From positions 1 to 64,000 of the forward strand of contig NZ_ATJV01000114.1 of assembly GCF_000443165.1 (NCBI RefSeq): a stretch of 64,000 nt of DNA. The letters run 5' to 3'. The notes below the pieces were generated by a model. It had not been told where the DNA came from. It searched no databases and saw only the letters and a program-made list of their open reading frames with translations. Position numbers and translations under genes: made by a program. The stretch's first letter is position 1. Each line of letters begins with the position of its first letter. The DNA is from Thauera terpenica 58Eu (GTDB taxonomy: Bacteria; Pseudomonadota; Gammaproteobacteria; Burkholderiales; Rhodocyclaceae). Of this stretch, positions 22,203-33,946 are shown one piece after another.

Positions 22203-23582
22203 TCATGTCGAGTCAAGCTCGACTGGCCTGCTGAAGGTGAGCGTTACCCGCAATCCCGTTGAGCGCGCGACGTCCGTATAGTCCAGCGCCACCGTAGCGC
22301 CGCAGCGATCGGCGATCGCCTTGACGATCGAGAGCCCGAGGCCGGAGCCGATCTCGTCATTTCCCAACAGGCGGTGAAACGGCTCGAACACGCGCGCACG
22401 CGCTTCCGGCGCAATGCCGGGTCCGCTGTCGCTGACCTGCACCACCACCTCGCGTACACTGACGCCGACATCGACGCCGACCGCAAGGTCGACCCGCCCC
22501 CTCACGGGCGTGTATTTGATTGCGTTGTCGACGAGATTGCGCACCAGCGTCTGCAGATCGAATTCGGTGAGCGCGATGCTCACGTCCTCTTCGCTGGTGA
22601 CCCCGATGTCGATGGACTTTGCCGTGGCTTGCGGATGCAGTTCTTCGATGACCTGGCGGAACACGCCGAGGACCGACACCGGCGTGGCCGCCGCGCTTGG
22701 CGCGTCCTGCACTCGCGCCAAGGTGAGGAGCTGATCGAGTAGCAGTCGCGCACGGCGAATCCCCTGGCGCAGCGCCGCGAGGCGCTCGCCCGCCGCGTCG
22801 GACATCAGCGTACCGGCCAGCCGTTCGGCCTGCAGCGAGAGCGCGGTGAGCGGTGAGCGCAGTTCATGCGCCGCGTCGGCGAGGAAGCGGCGCTGTTGGC
22901 TGACGGACTGCTCGACCCGCATCAACATGCGGTTGATGGCGACGACGAAGGGGCGAACCTCGGTCGGCAGACCCGTTGCGCCGAGCGCGCCGAGATCCTG
23001 ATCGCTTCGCCCGTCCAGTTCGGTGGCGAGATCGCGCATCGGTTTGAGCATGCGGCGGATGACGTCGCGCAGCACCACCAGCAAGATGGGAATCAGGATG
23101 ACAAACGGCATCAGCGTACGCAAAGCGCCGTCGCGCGCAGTTTCGTCGCGTACCGCCGTTTGTTGGCCGACGACAAAGCGCCTGTCGGCAGCCAGGGTGG
23201 TGACGAAGAGGCGCCAGGATTCATCCTCGACCATCACCGTCTGCAGCCCGTCGGGCAGTTCGGCAGGGAGCCGCAGTGGCGTTGCGGACGAGCGCGGCGT
23301 TTGTTCGCGCACGTTGGGCAGCATCTGCACCACCACTTGCACGTCCGAATCGGAAGCAAATTCGGGCAACTGTTCGGATGCAGTGGTGACCGGCAAGTGA
23401 TTGCGGTCGATGAGGGCGGCGATCTGCCGTAGCGTGTCGTCCTGAAGTTCGTTCGCTTCTTCAAACGCGGTGATGAAGGAGAACGCGCCGGCGACCACCG
23501 CCACCCCCAGCAAGAGGGCGCTGACCCATGCCGAAAGCCTGAACTGCAGCGACTGCCTCAGCGGGTTTTGGGCACCAGCCAT
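22203..23582 (-). CDS. Sensor histidine kinase (QseC/PmrB-like)
   Basis: 459 aa, starting inside the regulator gene (25-bp overlap). TM1 is about residues 15-38, followed by a periplasmic domain of about 115 aa and TM2 near 155-175. A HAMP-like linker leads to the phosphoacceptor FLADAAHELRSPLTAL with H239, then the ATPase boxes LVDNAIKYTP, DSGPGIAPEAR and GSGLGLSIVKAIAD. It phosphorylates the upstream regulator. The stimulus is unknown. Confidence 0.9.
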   Translation of the reverse strand: MAGAQNPLRQSLQFRLSAWVSALLLGVAVVAGAFSFITAFEEANELQDDTLRQIAALIDRNHLPVTTASEQLPEFASDSDVQVVVQMLPNVREQTPRSSATPLRLPAELPDGLQTVMVEDESWRLFVTTLAADRRFVVGQQTAVRDETARDGALRTLMPFVILIPILLVVLRDVIRRMLKPMRDLATELDGRSDQDLGALGATGLPTEVRPFVVAINRMLMRVEQSVSQQRRFLADAAHELRSPLTALSLQAERLAGTLMSDAAGERLAALRQGIRRARLLLDQLLTLARVQDAPSAAATPVSVLGVFRQVIEELHPQATAKSIDIGVTSEEDVSIALTEFDLQTLVRNLVDNAIKYTPVRGRVDLAVGVDVGVSVREVVVQVSDSGPGIAPEARARVFEPFHRLLGNDEIGSGLGLSIVKAIADRCGATVALDYTDVARSTGLRVTLTFSRPVELDST

Positions 23583-24220
23583 CCCACGCCCCTCACGTTC
23601 TTTATTGCGTCGTTGCCGAGTTTCTTGCGCAGCGCGTGGATGATGAATTCGACGGCGTTGCTTTCCACCTCGCTGCCCCATCCATACATGCGATCCTCCA
23701 GTTCGCCGCGCGACAGGATTGCCCCCGGGCGGATCATCAGCGCATGCAGCAGGGCGAATTCGCGCGCCGACAGGTGAATCTCCTGGCCGTCGAGCGCAAC
23801 GGTTCTTGCGCAGACATCCAGCGACAGCACCTCATTGCACAGCAGCGGACCGGCGACGCCGCCCTTGCGTCGGGCTACCGCACGCATGCGTGCCAGCAAC
23901 TCGGCCATCTCGAAGGGCTTCAGAACATAGTCGTCGGCGCCCAGATCGAGCCCCTGAATGCGACTCTCGACGGCGTCGCGTGCGGTGATGATGAGCACCG
24001 GCACGGCATTGTTGCGCCCACGAATGGTGCGCAAAACCTGAATTCCGTCTGTCTTTGGCAGACCCAGATCGAGCAGCACGATGTCGTAGGTTTGAGCGGC
24101 GACGGCTTCGATCGCCGACTGCCCGTCGCGTACCCAATCGGGAGCGTAGGCGGCGTCCACCAACGCCGCTTCCACGGCTTCGCCAATCATTCGATCGTCT
24201 TCGACCAGCAGGACTCGCAT
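23558..24220 (-). CDS. OmpR-family response regulator (QseB/PmrA-like)
   Basis: 220 aa. Receiver: VEDDRMIGE, phosphoacceptor D51 (DIVLLDLGLP), and a conserved Lys in DYVLKPFEM. The winged-helix DNA-binding domain ends EFIIHALRKKLGNDAIKNVR then GVGWLVPK. First gene of a two-gene operon with its kinase. Likely targets include the adjacent DUF347 gene, 139 bp upstream in the same direction. Confidence 0.9.
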   Translation of the reverse strand: MRVLLVEDDRMIGEAVEAALVDAAYAPDWVRDGQSAIEAVAAQTYDIVLLDLGLPKTDGIQVLRTIRGRNNAVPVLIITARDAVESRIQGLDLGADDYVLKPFEMAELLARMRAVARRKGGVAGPLLCNEVLSLDVCARTVALDGQEIHLSAREFALLHALMIRPGAILSRGELEDRMYGWGSEVESNAVEFIIHALRKKLGNDAIKNVRGVGWLVPKTR

Positions 24221-24358
24221 CGGACTCTCTCCGTGAAACGCTTCAGAGTACCCCCGGGCGCCCGGCAAACTCCAACGTGCCAGAACGCCAGGGTCGCGGC
24301 GACAGATGCCATCGAAAACTTATCGACGGAACGCGGATTGAAACCCACCTTGTGTCGA

Positions 24359-25135
24359 TCAGGCGCCGCCGGCGACTCGACGTTCGGTCGCCGTGAGGTA
24401 GGCGACGAGGCCGAGGATGGTGAGTAGGAAGATGGCACTGGTGACGACTGTACCCAGGCCGAGCCCACCATTGGCCACCGGTTGCGAGAGCAGGTCGCCG
24501 AACGAGGCGCCGAACGGTCGGGTCAGGATATAGGCAATCCAGAAGGCCGGCACGGCATTGAGGCGCAATACGTAATACCCGATCGTCACCGCGCCGATCA
24601 TTGCGCCGAACATCAGCGCCGAGACGGTGTAACCCAGTTGCAAGCCCTCGGCGGCAAGATCACCGGCGGCGGTGCCGAGCGCAAAGGTGAACAGGATGGC
24701 AGCCCAATAAAACAGTTCGCGCCGGGTGGTGAAAATGGTGTGGATCGAGAGCGTCTTTTCGCTCGCGTACCACAGCCCGAAGGTCGCCAGCAGGGCGACG
24801 CTGAAGAGGGCGGTGGTGGTGTTCAGGGAGACGCCGAAGTTGTCGACCATGTTGTCGGTGACGAGCGTGCCGAACACACTGATCAGAACGACCGCGACCC
24901 AGTAGATCGAGGGAATGTATTTTCTCGATCTGAGCTGTGCCAGCAGCGCGACGAGCAACAGCCCTCCCATCACCGCAGAGGTGCCGGTCAGGCCGAAATT
25001 GAGATTCACGTTGAGAAAGTCGGCGGCCGTTTCACCGACCGTGGTGGCCATGATCTTGATGATCCAGAAGAACAGTGTGACTTCCGGAACCTTGTTGAGC
25101 ATGCGGTGTGCATCTTCGCGTGACAGGGCATTCAT
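24359..25135 (-). CDS. DUF347/COG4705-type membrane protein
   Basis: 258 aa with eight predicted helices in two similar halves. Starts MNALSREDAHRMLNKVPEVT; repeated signatures are TTVGETAADFL and GTAAGDLAAE, with RPFGASFGDLLSQP late in the protein, as in the DUF347 (PF03988) repeat family. The function is unknown. It sits upstream of a two-component pair, a common arrangement, so it may be that pair's target. Confidence 0.78.
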   Translation of the reverse strand: MNALSREDAHRMLNKVPEVTLFFWIIKIMATTVGETAADFLNVNLNFGLTGTSAVMGGLLLVALLAQLRSRKYIPSIYWVAVVLISVFGTLVTDNMVDNFGVSLNTTTALFSVALLATFGLWYASEKTLSIHTIFTTRRELFYWAAILFTFALGTAAGDLAAEGLQLGYTVSALMFGAMIGAVTIGYYVLRLNAVPAFWIAYILTRPFGASFGDLLSQPVANGGLGLGTVVTSAIFLLTILGLVAYLTATERRVAGGA

Positions 25136-25399
25136 GATGTTCTCCCGAAGACATGGCTTGCGTGATTCAAAGAGTACGCAGCCAGACTTAGCTGAAACTG
25201 AGCGCGCAGCACACGTGTAAAAACACCCATCAATCCATCGCTGCGGCATTGTTTTTGCCCGGTGCTATGCTTCACGACGGCGCTGACCGGTGGCGGTCGC
25301 GCTCAGGCAAAGCTGCGGCATGGCAACGGCGATGCGCTGCTGTGGATTCGACGGCACTTCCATATCGGCCCGGTCACCGGCGCCGCCCCGGACAATAGA

Positions 25400-25969
25400 A
25401 TGATCAGTGCACTGGTTGCGTCCTATGGCTATTTCGCAGTTTTCATCGGCACGCTGCTCGAAGGCGAAACGATCCTGATTGCTGCGGGATACGCGGCCCA
25501 CCGTGGTCTGCTCGACTGGCCGCTGGTGGTGGTGGTGGCAATGGCCGGCGGCACCCTCGGCGACCAGCTCGCATTCATGCTGGGGCGCTGGCGCGGCGAG
25601 GCCTTGTTTGCCCGCTTTCCCGCCCTCGCGCAGCGCAAGGAAAAGGTGTTCCGTCTGCTGGCGCGCTACGACGTGCTGTTCATCCTGTCGCTGCGGTTCA
25701 TCTACGGGTTGCGCATTGCCGGCCCGGCGATCCTGGGGTCGAGTCGCATGTCCATGGGCCGCTTCGCACTCTTCAATGTGATCGGCGCTGCGCTGTGGGC
25801 GGTGATCATCGCCGGCGTCGGTTGGTTCTTCGGCGCAGCCCTGGAAGCCATTCTCACCGACATCAAGAAGATCGAGGAGGTCTTGCTGCTTGCAATCCTG
25901 GTCGCCGGAGTCGGGATCTGGCTATGGCATCGGCGCCGCGCGACCGCAAATATTGACCGTGTGGACTGA
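25400..25969 (+). CDS. DedA-family membrane protein
   Basis: 189 aa. Chosen start 25400 (MISALVASYGYFAVFIGTLL). DedA signatures: ETILIAAGYAAHRG, GGTLGDQLAFMLGRWRGEAL and FRFIYGLRIAGPAILGSSRM-like (SLRFIYGLRIAGP). DedA proteins are undecaprenyl-phosphate or phospholipid scramblase-type flippases linked to envelope and proton-motive-force balance. Its stop overlaps the start of the cardiolipin synthase gene (TGATG). Confidence 0.87.
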   Translation: MISALVASYGYFAVFIGTLLEGETILIAAGYAAHRGLLDWPLVVVVAMAGGTLGDQLAFMLGRWRGEALFARFPALAQRKEKVFRLLARYDVLFILSLRFIYGLRIAGPAILGSSRMSMGRFALFNVIGAALWAVIIAGVGWFFGAALEAILTDIKKIEEVLLLAILVAGVGIWLWHRRRATANIDRVD

Positions 25970-27360
25970 TGGCTGATTCATTTCCCGTGCACTGGCTCAC
26001 GCTGCACGCATTGGTCACCGTGATCGCATTGCTCTTCTATGTGATCACATCACATGTCATGCATCAGCGACGCCATCCTTCCGCGGCGATCGCGTGGATT
26101 CTGTTCATCGCCCTGGTGCCTTATCTTGCCCTTCCTGCATTCGCCCTGTTCGGTTCAAGAAAACTGTCGCGCCCCCCTGATGGCGCACCCGCCCCCTCAC
26201 TCGCGAGCACACGGAAAGACGCGTGGGCCGTGGAGACCATTGCGGCGCTCGGCCAGCCCGCGCCGGTCGCGTTCCATGATCTGCATGTGCATATGGACGG
26301 CCATGCCGCATGCCGGGCATTGATCGATACGATCAATTCGGCCAACCGCTCGATCGAGATATGTACTTTCATCCTGGGACGTGATCCGCTCGGCGACTGC
26401 GTCATCGATCGCTTGAGCGAAAAGGCACGCGCTGGCGTCCGCGTTCGTCTGCTGCTTGACGGGATGGGGCGCTGGATGGCAGGTCGGCCGAATCTGAAAC
26501 GGCTTGCCAGCGCGGGCGGAGAGTTTGCGCTGTTCGTGCCGCCGCTGCATTCGCCATTGAAGGGTCGCTTCAACCTGCGCGACCATCGCAAACTGCTGAT
26601 CGTCGATTTTCCCGAGGGCGCGGCACGGCTGTGGTGCGGGGGTCGCAATCTGGCGGCGGAATACTTCGAGGGCAAGGATGGCGAGCCGCCGTGGCGAGAT
26701 CTGAGCTTCGACCTGCGTGGCCCTGTCGTTGCGCAGGCCAGTGAGCTGTTCGAGCGTGACTGGGCTTTTGCCACCGGGCGCACAGTCATACGGCACGGCG
26801 CGAAGCCCTTGGCTGGTGACGGTGCTGCCGCTGCGCAAGTCGTGGCTTCCGGGCCCGATGAGCGAGATGATACGATCCACGCGCTGCTGGTCACCGCGGC
26901 CTATCGGGCTCGTCGGCGCATCGCCCTGGCGACGCCTTACTTCGTTCCCGATTCGGCCCTGTCGATGGCTTTGTGCATGGCTGCGAAGCGGGGGGTCGAA
27001 GTCAACTTGCTGCTGCCCGCGCGATCAAACCATCGGCTATCTGATTTTGCCCGCAACCGCGCGCTGCGTTCGCTGGAGCAGGCCGGCGGGCGCATCTGGT
27101 TGGCGCCGGACATGATGCACGGCAAGCTGGCGTTGATCGACGACACGCTGGCGCTCGCAGGGTCCGCAAATCTGGATAGCCGAAGTCTTTTTCTGAACTA
27201 TGAACTCATGCTGGCTTTTCATGGCAAAGCCGACGTGCAGGACTTCGCCCGCTGGTTTGCACAGGAATGCGGCCCTGCGCGTCGATACGTCGGCCAGCCA
27301 CCCGGGCTGATGCGCGACCTTGCCGAGGGCATGCTGCTATGGCTTGGGTTCCAACTCTAG
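25969..27360 (+). CDS. cls: Cardiolipin synthase (phospholipase D superfamily)
   Basis: 463 aa. Two N-terminal membrane helices (LTLHALVTVIALLFYVI; AIAWILFIALVPYLALPAFA). HKD motif 1 is RDHRKLLIVDF (H206, K208); HKD motif 2 is MHGKLALIDDTLALAGSANL (H384, K386). It condenses two phosphatidylglycerols (or PG and PE) into cardiolipin at the inner membrane. Coupled to dedA, overlapping the convergent MFS gene by 24 bp. Confidence 0.9.
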   Translation: MADSFPVHWLTLHALVTVIALLFYVITSHVMHQRRHPSAAIAWILFIALVPYLALPAFALFGSRKLSRPPDGAPAPSLASTRKDAWAVETIAALGQPAPVAFHDLHVHMDGHAACRALIDTINSANRSIEICTFILGRDPLGDCVIDRLSEKARAGVRVRLLLDGMGRWMAGRPNLKRLASAGGEFALFVPPLHSPLKGRFNLRDHRKLLIVDFPEGAARLWCGGRNLAAEYFEGKDGEPPWRDLSFDLRGPVVAQASELFERDWAFATGRTVIRHGAKPLAGDGAAAAQVVASGPDERDDTIHALLVTAAYRARRRIALATPYFVPDSALSMALCMAAKRGVEVNLLLPARSNHRLSDFARNRALRSLEQAGGRIWLAPDMMHGKLALIDDTLALAGSANLDSRSLFLNYELMLAFHGKADVQDFARWFAQECGPARRYVGQPPGLMRDLAEGMLLWLGFQL

Positions 27361-28554
27361 GCTGCGCGCTGATGCCAGGACAAGGAGCGCAAGCAGGCAG
27401 AACAGCGCCCCGGCGTAGAAGGTGGATGAGGCCCCGAGCCGGTCCCACAACAGGCCGGCGACCCCACTCGCCAGCAGCATGACGATGCCGCTCATGAGAT
27501 TGAAGAAGCCATAGGCCGTGCCGCGCAGATCGGCAGGGGCGGTGTTGGCCACCATGGTCGCCAGCAGGCCCTGGGTGATGCCCATATGCAAGCCCCAGAG
27601 CGCAACCCCGGCCAGCACAGTGCTCCAGTGACCGGCCATGGCCAGCACGAGATCGGCCACGATGAGCACGCCCAGCCCTAGGGCCAGCAAACTGCGGTGA
27701 CTCATGCGGTCCGAGAGTTTGCCGAAGGGGTAGGCCGAGAGCGCGTAGATCATATTCATCGCCACCATGACGAGCGGCACCAGGGCGATCGGCACGCCCC
27801 TTTGTTGCGCGAGCAGAACCAGGAAGGCCTCGCTGAACCTCGCCAGCGTAAACACCGCGCCCACGCCGACCACCCACCAGTACGAGGTGCCAAGGCGGCG
27901 CAGGTTTTCGCCAGAGATGGGGTTCTGACGTTTTTCGGCGCGTGGCCGGTCTGGTTCGCGCAAGCCAAAGGCGAGCAGGGCGACTGCAATCAGGGCCGGA
28001 ACCGCCGCGACCCAGAACACGGCGCGAAAATCATTGGCCCACAGCAGCATCAGGCCCACCGCCAGCAAGGGGCCGAGGAAAGCGCCCACCGTATCCAGTG
28101 ACTGGCGCAGTCCGAAGGCGGCGCCGCGCAGGTGCGAGGGGGTCATGTCGGCGACCATCGCATCGCGGGGCGCACCACGGATGCCTTTGCCGAGCCGATC
28201 AAGCAGCCTTGCGCTCACCACAATGCCGAGGACGGGAGCGACGGCAAACAGCGGCTTGCTGAGCGCACCGAGCGCGTAACCGAACACCGCCAGCCCCTTG
28301 CGCTTGCCCAGAAAGTCGCTCAGCGCGCCCGAGAAGACCTTGACGATCAAGGCGGTGGCTTCGGCCAGCCCTTCGATCAAGCCGATGGTGAAGGCACTGG
28401 CACCCAGTGCCGTGAACATGAACAGCGGCAGCAGGCTGTGGATCATCTCCGACGATAGATCCATCAGCATGCTGACGAAGCCGAGCGTCCATACCCCGGC
28501 GGGTATCTGCCTCAGCCCTGCGGGTGCGCTTTCTGCGGGTGGTTTCGTGGTCAC
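27337..28554 (-). CDS. MFS transporter
   Basis: 405 aa, twelve predicted helices. Signatures: SSEMIHSLLPLFMFTALGAS, GALSDFLGKRKGLAVFGYAL (A-motif-like loop 2-3), RLLDRLGKGIRGAPRDAM, and loop 8-9 FGKLSDRMSHRSLLALGLGV. The family containing this GKGIRGAPRDA motif is widespread and uncharacterised; the substrate is unknown. Its 3' end overlaps cls on the other strand. Confidence 0.88.
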   Translation of the reverse strand: MTTKPPAESAPAGLRQIPAGVWTLGFVSMLMDLSSEMIHSLLPLFMFTALGASAFTIGLIEGLAEATALIVKVFSGALSDFLGKRKGLAVFGYALGALSKPLFAVAPVLGIVVSARLLDRLGKGIRGAPRDAMVADMTPSHLRGAAFGLRQSLDTVGAFLGPLLAVGLMLLWANDFRAVFWVAAVPALIAVALLAFGLREPDRPRAEKRQNPISGENLRRLGTSYWWVVGVGAVFTLARFSEAFLVLLAQQRGVPIALVPLVMVAMNMIYALSAYPFGKLSDRMSHRSLLALGLGVLIVADLVLAMAGHWSTVLAGVALWGLHMGITQGLLATMVANTAPADLRGTAYGFFNLMSGIVMLLASGVAGLLWDRLGASSTFYAGALFCLLALLVLASARSLELEPKP

Positions 28555-28636
28555 GGTCTGAGCTCATTCACATTTGTGACGGTGGCGAAGCCGTGCCAAC
28601 AAGTCGGAGTCCGTGTCGATCAGTCGCAGCAAACAG

Positions 28637-30747
<2,111 letters not shown>

Positions 30748-30748
<1 letters not shown>

Positions 30749-33700
30749 CACACGCTCCAGTGTTTGACGAGACGCAACTCCCACTGCTTGACGAGCGCAT
30801 ACAGTGCCGGGATCACCGCCAGCGTGAGCACCGTCGACGACACCATGCCGCCTACCATCGGTGCAGCGATGCGGCTCATGACCTCGCTGCCGGTACCGGT
30901 GCTCCACATGATGGGCAACAGGCCGGCCATGATCGCCACCACGGTCATCATCTTAGGCCGCACGCGCTCCACCGCACCATGCATGATCGCCTCGTAGAGA
31001 TCACCGACGCCCGCCTCACGGCCCTCAGCCTGCCTGCGCGCACGCACTTCCGTCCACGCCTGATCGAGGTAGATCAGCATGATCACGCCGGTCTCGGCCG
31101 CCACCCCGGCGAGGGCGATGAAGCCCACCGCCACCGCCACGCTCATCTGGTAGCCCAGCCACCACATCAGCCACACCCCGCCCACCAGCGCGAAGGGCAC
31201 CGACAGCATCACGATCAGCGTTTCGGTGAGGCGGCGGAAGTTGAGGTACAGCAGCACGAAGATCAGCGCCAGCGTCACCGGCACGACGATCTTCATCTTC
31301 TCCTTGGCACGCTCCATGTTCTCGAACTGGCCGCTCCAGGTGGCGTAGTAGCCCTGCGGGAATTCGACCTCGGCGGCGACCACTTGCTGCGCACGCTTGA
31401 CGAAGGCGCCGAGGTCGGCGTCGCGGGTGTCCACATAGACGTAGGCGGCCAGCAGCGCGTTCTCGGTGCGGATGGCGGGCGCGCCTCGGGTGAGGCGCAC
31501 GTCGGCGACCTGGCCGAGCGGGATCGGGCCGTTGACCGTCGGCACGAAGACGTCGGCCGCGAGCTGCTGCGGATCGTCACGCAGAGCGCGCGCATAACGC
31601 ACCGACACGCCGTAGCGCTCGAGGCCCTCGACGGTGGTGGTCACCGTCTCGCCGCCGAGTGCGGTGGCGATCGCGTCCTGCACCGTACCGGTGGTGAGGC
31701 CGTAGCGGGCGAGCTGCTCGCGGCGCGGCACGATGTCCACGTAATAGCCGCCCGCGACCCGTTCTGCATAGGCACTGCTGACGCCCGCCACCTTGCGCAC
31801 CGCAGCCTCCACCGACTGCGCCACCTTCTCCAGTGTCTCCAGATCCTTGCCGAAGACCTTGACCCCCACCGGTGTGCGGATGCCGGTCGACAGCATGTCG
31901 ATGCGCGCCTTGATCGGCATGGTCCACGAGTTGGCCAGGCCGGGAAACTTGAGCGCAGCGTCCATCTCGGCGATGAGCGTGTCGGTGTTCACGCCGGGGC
32001 GCCATTGCTCCTGCGGCTTGAGCTTGATCACCGTCTCGAACATCTCCAGCGGCGCCGGGTCGGTGGCGGTGTTGGCGCGGCCCGCCTTGCCGTAGACCAG
32101 GTCGACCTCGGGGAAGGTCTTGATGATGCGGTTGGTCGTCGCCAGCAGGCGCCCGGCTTCGGTCACCGACATGCCCGGCAGGGCGGCCGGCATGTAGAAC
32201 AGCGTGCCTTCGTTGAGGGTCGGCATGAACTCGGAGCCGATCTGGCGCGCGGGCACGATCGTGGCGACCATCGCCAGCACGGCGAGCAGCAGCGTCACCA
32301 GTTTGAAGCGCAGCACGCCCTGGATGATGGGCCGGTATAGCCAGATCAGCAGCCGGTTCACCGGGTTCCTGGCCTCGGGCAGGATGCGCCCGCGCACGAA
32401 GAACAGCATCAGCACCGGCACCAGGGTGACCGACAACAGCGCAGCACCGGCCATGGCGAAGGTCTTGGTGAAGGCGAGCGGGGAGAACAGCCGACCCTCC
32501 TGACCCTCGAGCGCGAACACCGGCAGGAAGGAGACGGTGATGATCAGCAGCGAGAAGAACAGCGGCGGCCCGACCTCCTTGCAGGCCGCCACGATCGCCG
32601 CGCCGCGCTCCTTCTGGGTGGCCCCTGCGGGCAGGTGCTCGATGTGTTTGTGCGCGTTCTCGATCATCACGATCGCCGCATCGACCATCGCCCCGATCGC
32701 GATCGCGATCCCGCCCAGACTCATGATGTTCGAACCCAGGCCCAGGCTGCGCATGGCGATGAAGGCGATCAGGATGCCCAGCGGCAGGGTGATGATGGCC
32801 ACCAGTGCGCTGCGCACGTGGAGCAGGAAGATCACGCACACGGCGGCGACGATCAGGCTCTCCTCGAACAGGGTCCACTTGAGGTTGGCGATCGCACGCT
32901 CGATGAGCTCGGAACGGTCGTAGACCGGCACGATGTCCACGCCCGCGGGCAGGCCGGGGGTGATCTCCGCGATCTTGTCCTTGACGCTGGCGATCACGTC
33001 GAGCGCGTTCTGGCCAAAGCGCGCCATGACGATGCCCGAGGCGACCTCGCCCTCGCCATTGAGCTCGGCGATGCCGCGCCGCTCGGCGGGCACCAGCTCG
33101 ACGCGAGCGACGTCGGACACGCGCACCGGTGTGCCGCGATCGGCCTTGAGCACGATGTCGCCGATGTCTGCCGCGCTGCGCAGGTAGCCGCGCCCGCGCA
33201 CCATGTATTCCTTCTCGGCGAGTTCCATCACCCTGCCGCCGACGTCGCGGTTGGAGGCGCGGATGGCCTGCGTCACCTGGTCGAGCGCGATGCCGTAGCC
33301 GGCCAGGCGCAGCGGATCGACCGTGACCTGGTACTCGCGCACGAAGCCGCCGATGCTCGCGACCTCGGACACGCCGTGCGCCTTGGTGAGCTGGTAGCGC
33401 ACGTACCAGTCCTGCAGGCTGCGCGTGTCGGCCAGGCTCATGTCCTTGCCCACCACCGCGTACTGATAGACCCAGCCCACGCCGGTGGCGTCCGGCCCGA
33501 TCTGCGGCGCCACGCCCTGCGGCAGGCGGCCGGCGGCCGAGCTGAGATATTCCAGCACGCGCGAGCGCGCCCAGTAGATGTCGGTGCCGTCCTCGAAGAT
33601 CACGTACACGTAGGACGCGCCGAACATGGAGAAACCGCGCACCACCTTCGCACGCGGCACCGCCAGCATGGAGGTGGTGAGCGGATAGGTGACCTGATCT

Positions 33701-33945
33701 TCAACCACCTGCGGTGCCTGGCCGGGGTAGTCGGTGTACACGATGACCTGCACGTCGGACAGGTCGGGCAGGGCATCGAGCGGGGTCTGTTTGACCGCAT
33801 ACAGCCCGCCGCCGATCAGGAACAGCGTCGCCAGCACCACCAGAAAGACGTTGTGCGCCGACCAGTCGATAACGCGATCAAGCAGGCCTGTCGTGGCAGC
33901 AGGCGGGGTGGGGGTGGGGGAGGGGTTCGGCACTGGAGTGGGCAT
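30748..33945 (-). CDS. cusA: CusA/CzcA-family RND metal efflux pump
   Basis: 1065 aa RND protein. The N-terminal helix ([19 protein letters not shown]) leads to [15 protein letters not shown], typical of the heavy-metal RND group. A central [19 protein letters not shown] and the Met-bearing cleft [20 protein letters not shown] (compare the CusA copper-binding methionines) support Cu+/Ag+. It works as a trimer with CusB and CusC to push metal out through the outer membrane. One base separates it from cusB. Confidence 0.93.
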
Positions 33946-33946
33946 C

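Noticed and set aside
30760..32340. A 526-codon plus-strand frame inside cusA
   Set aside because: Shadow of the RND pump gene.
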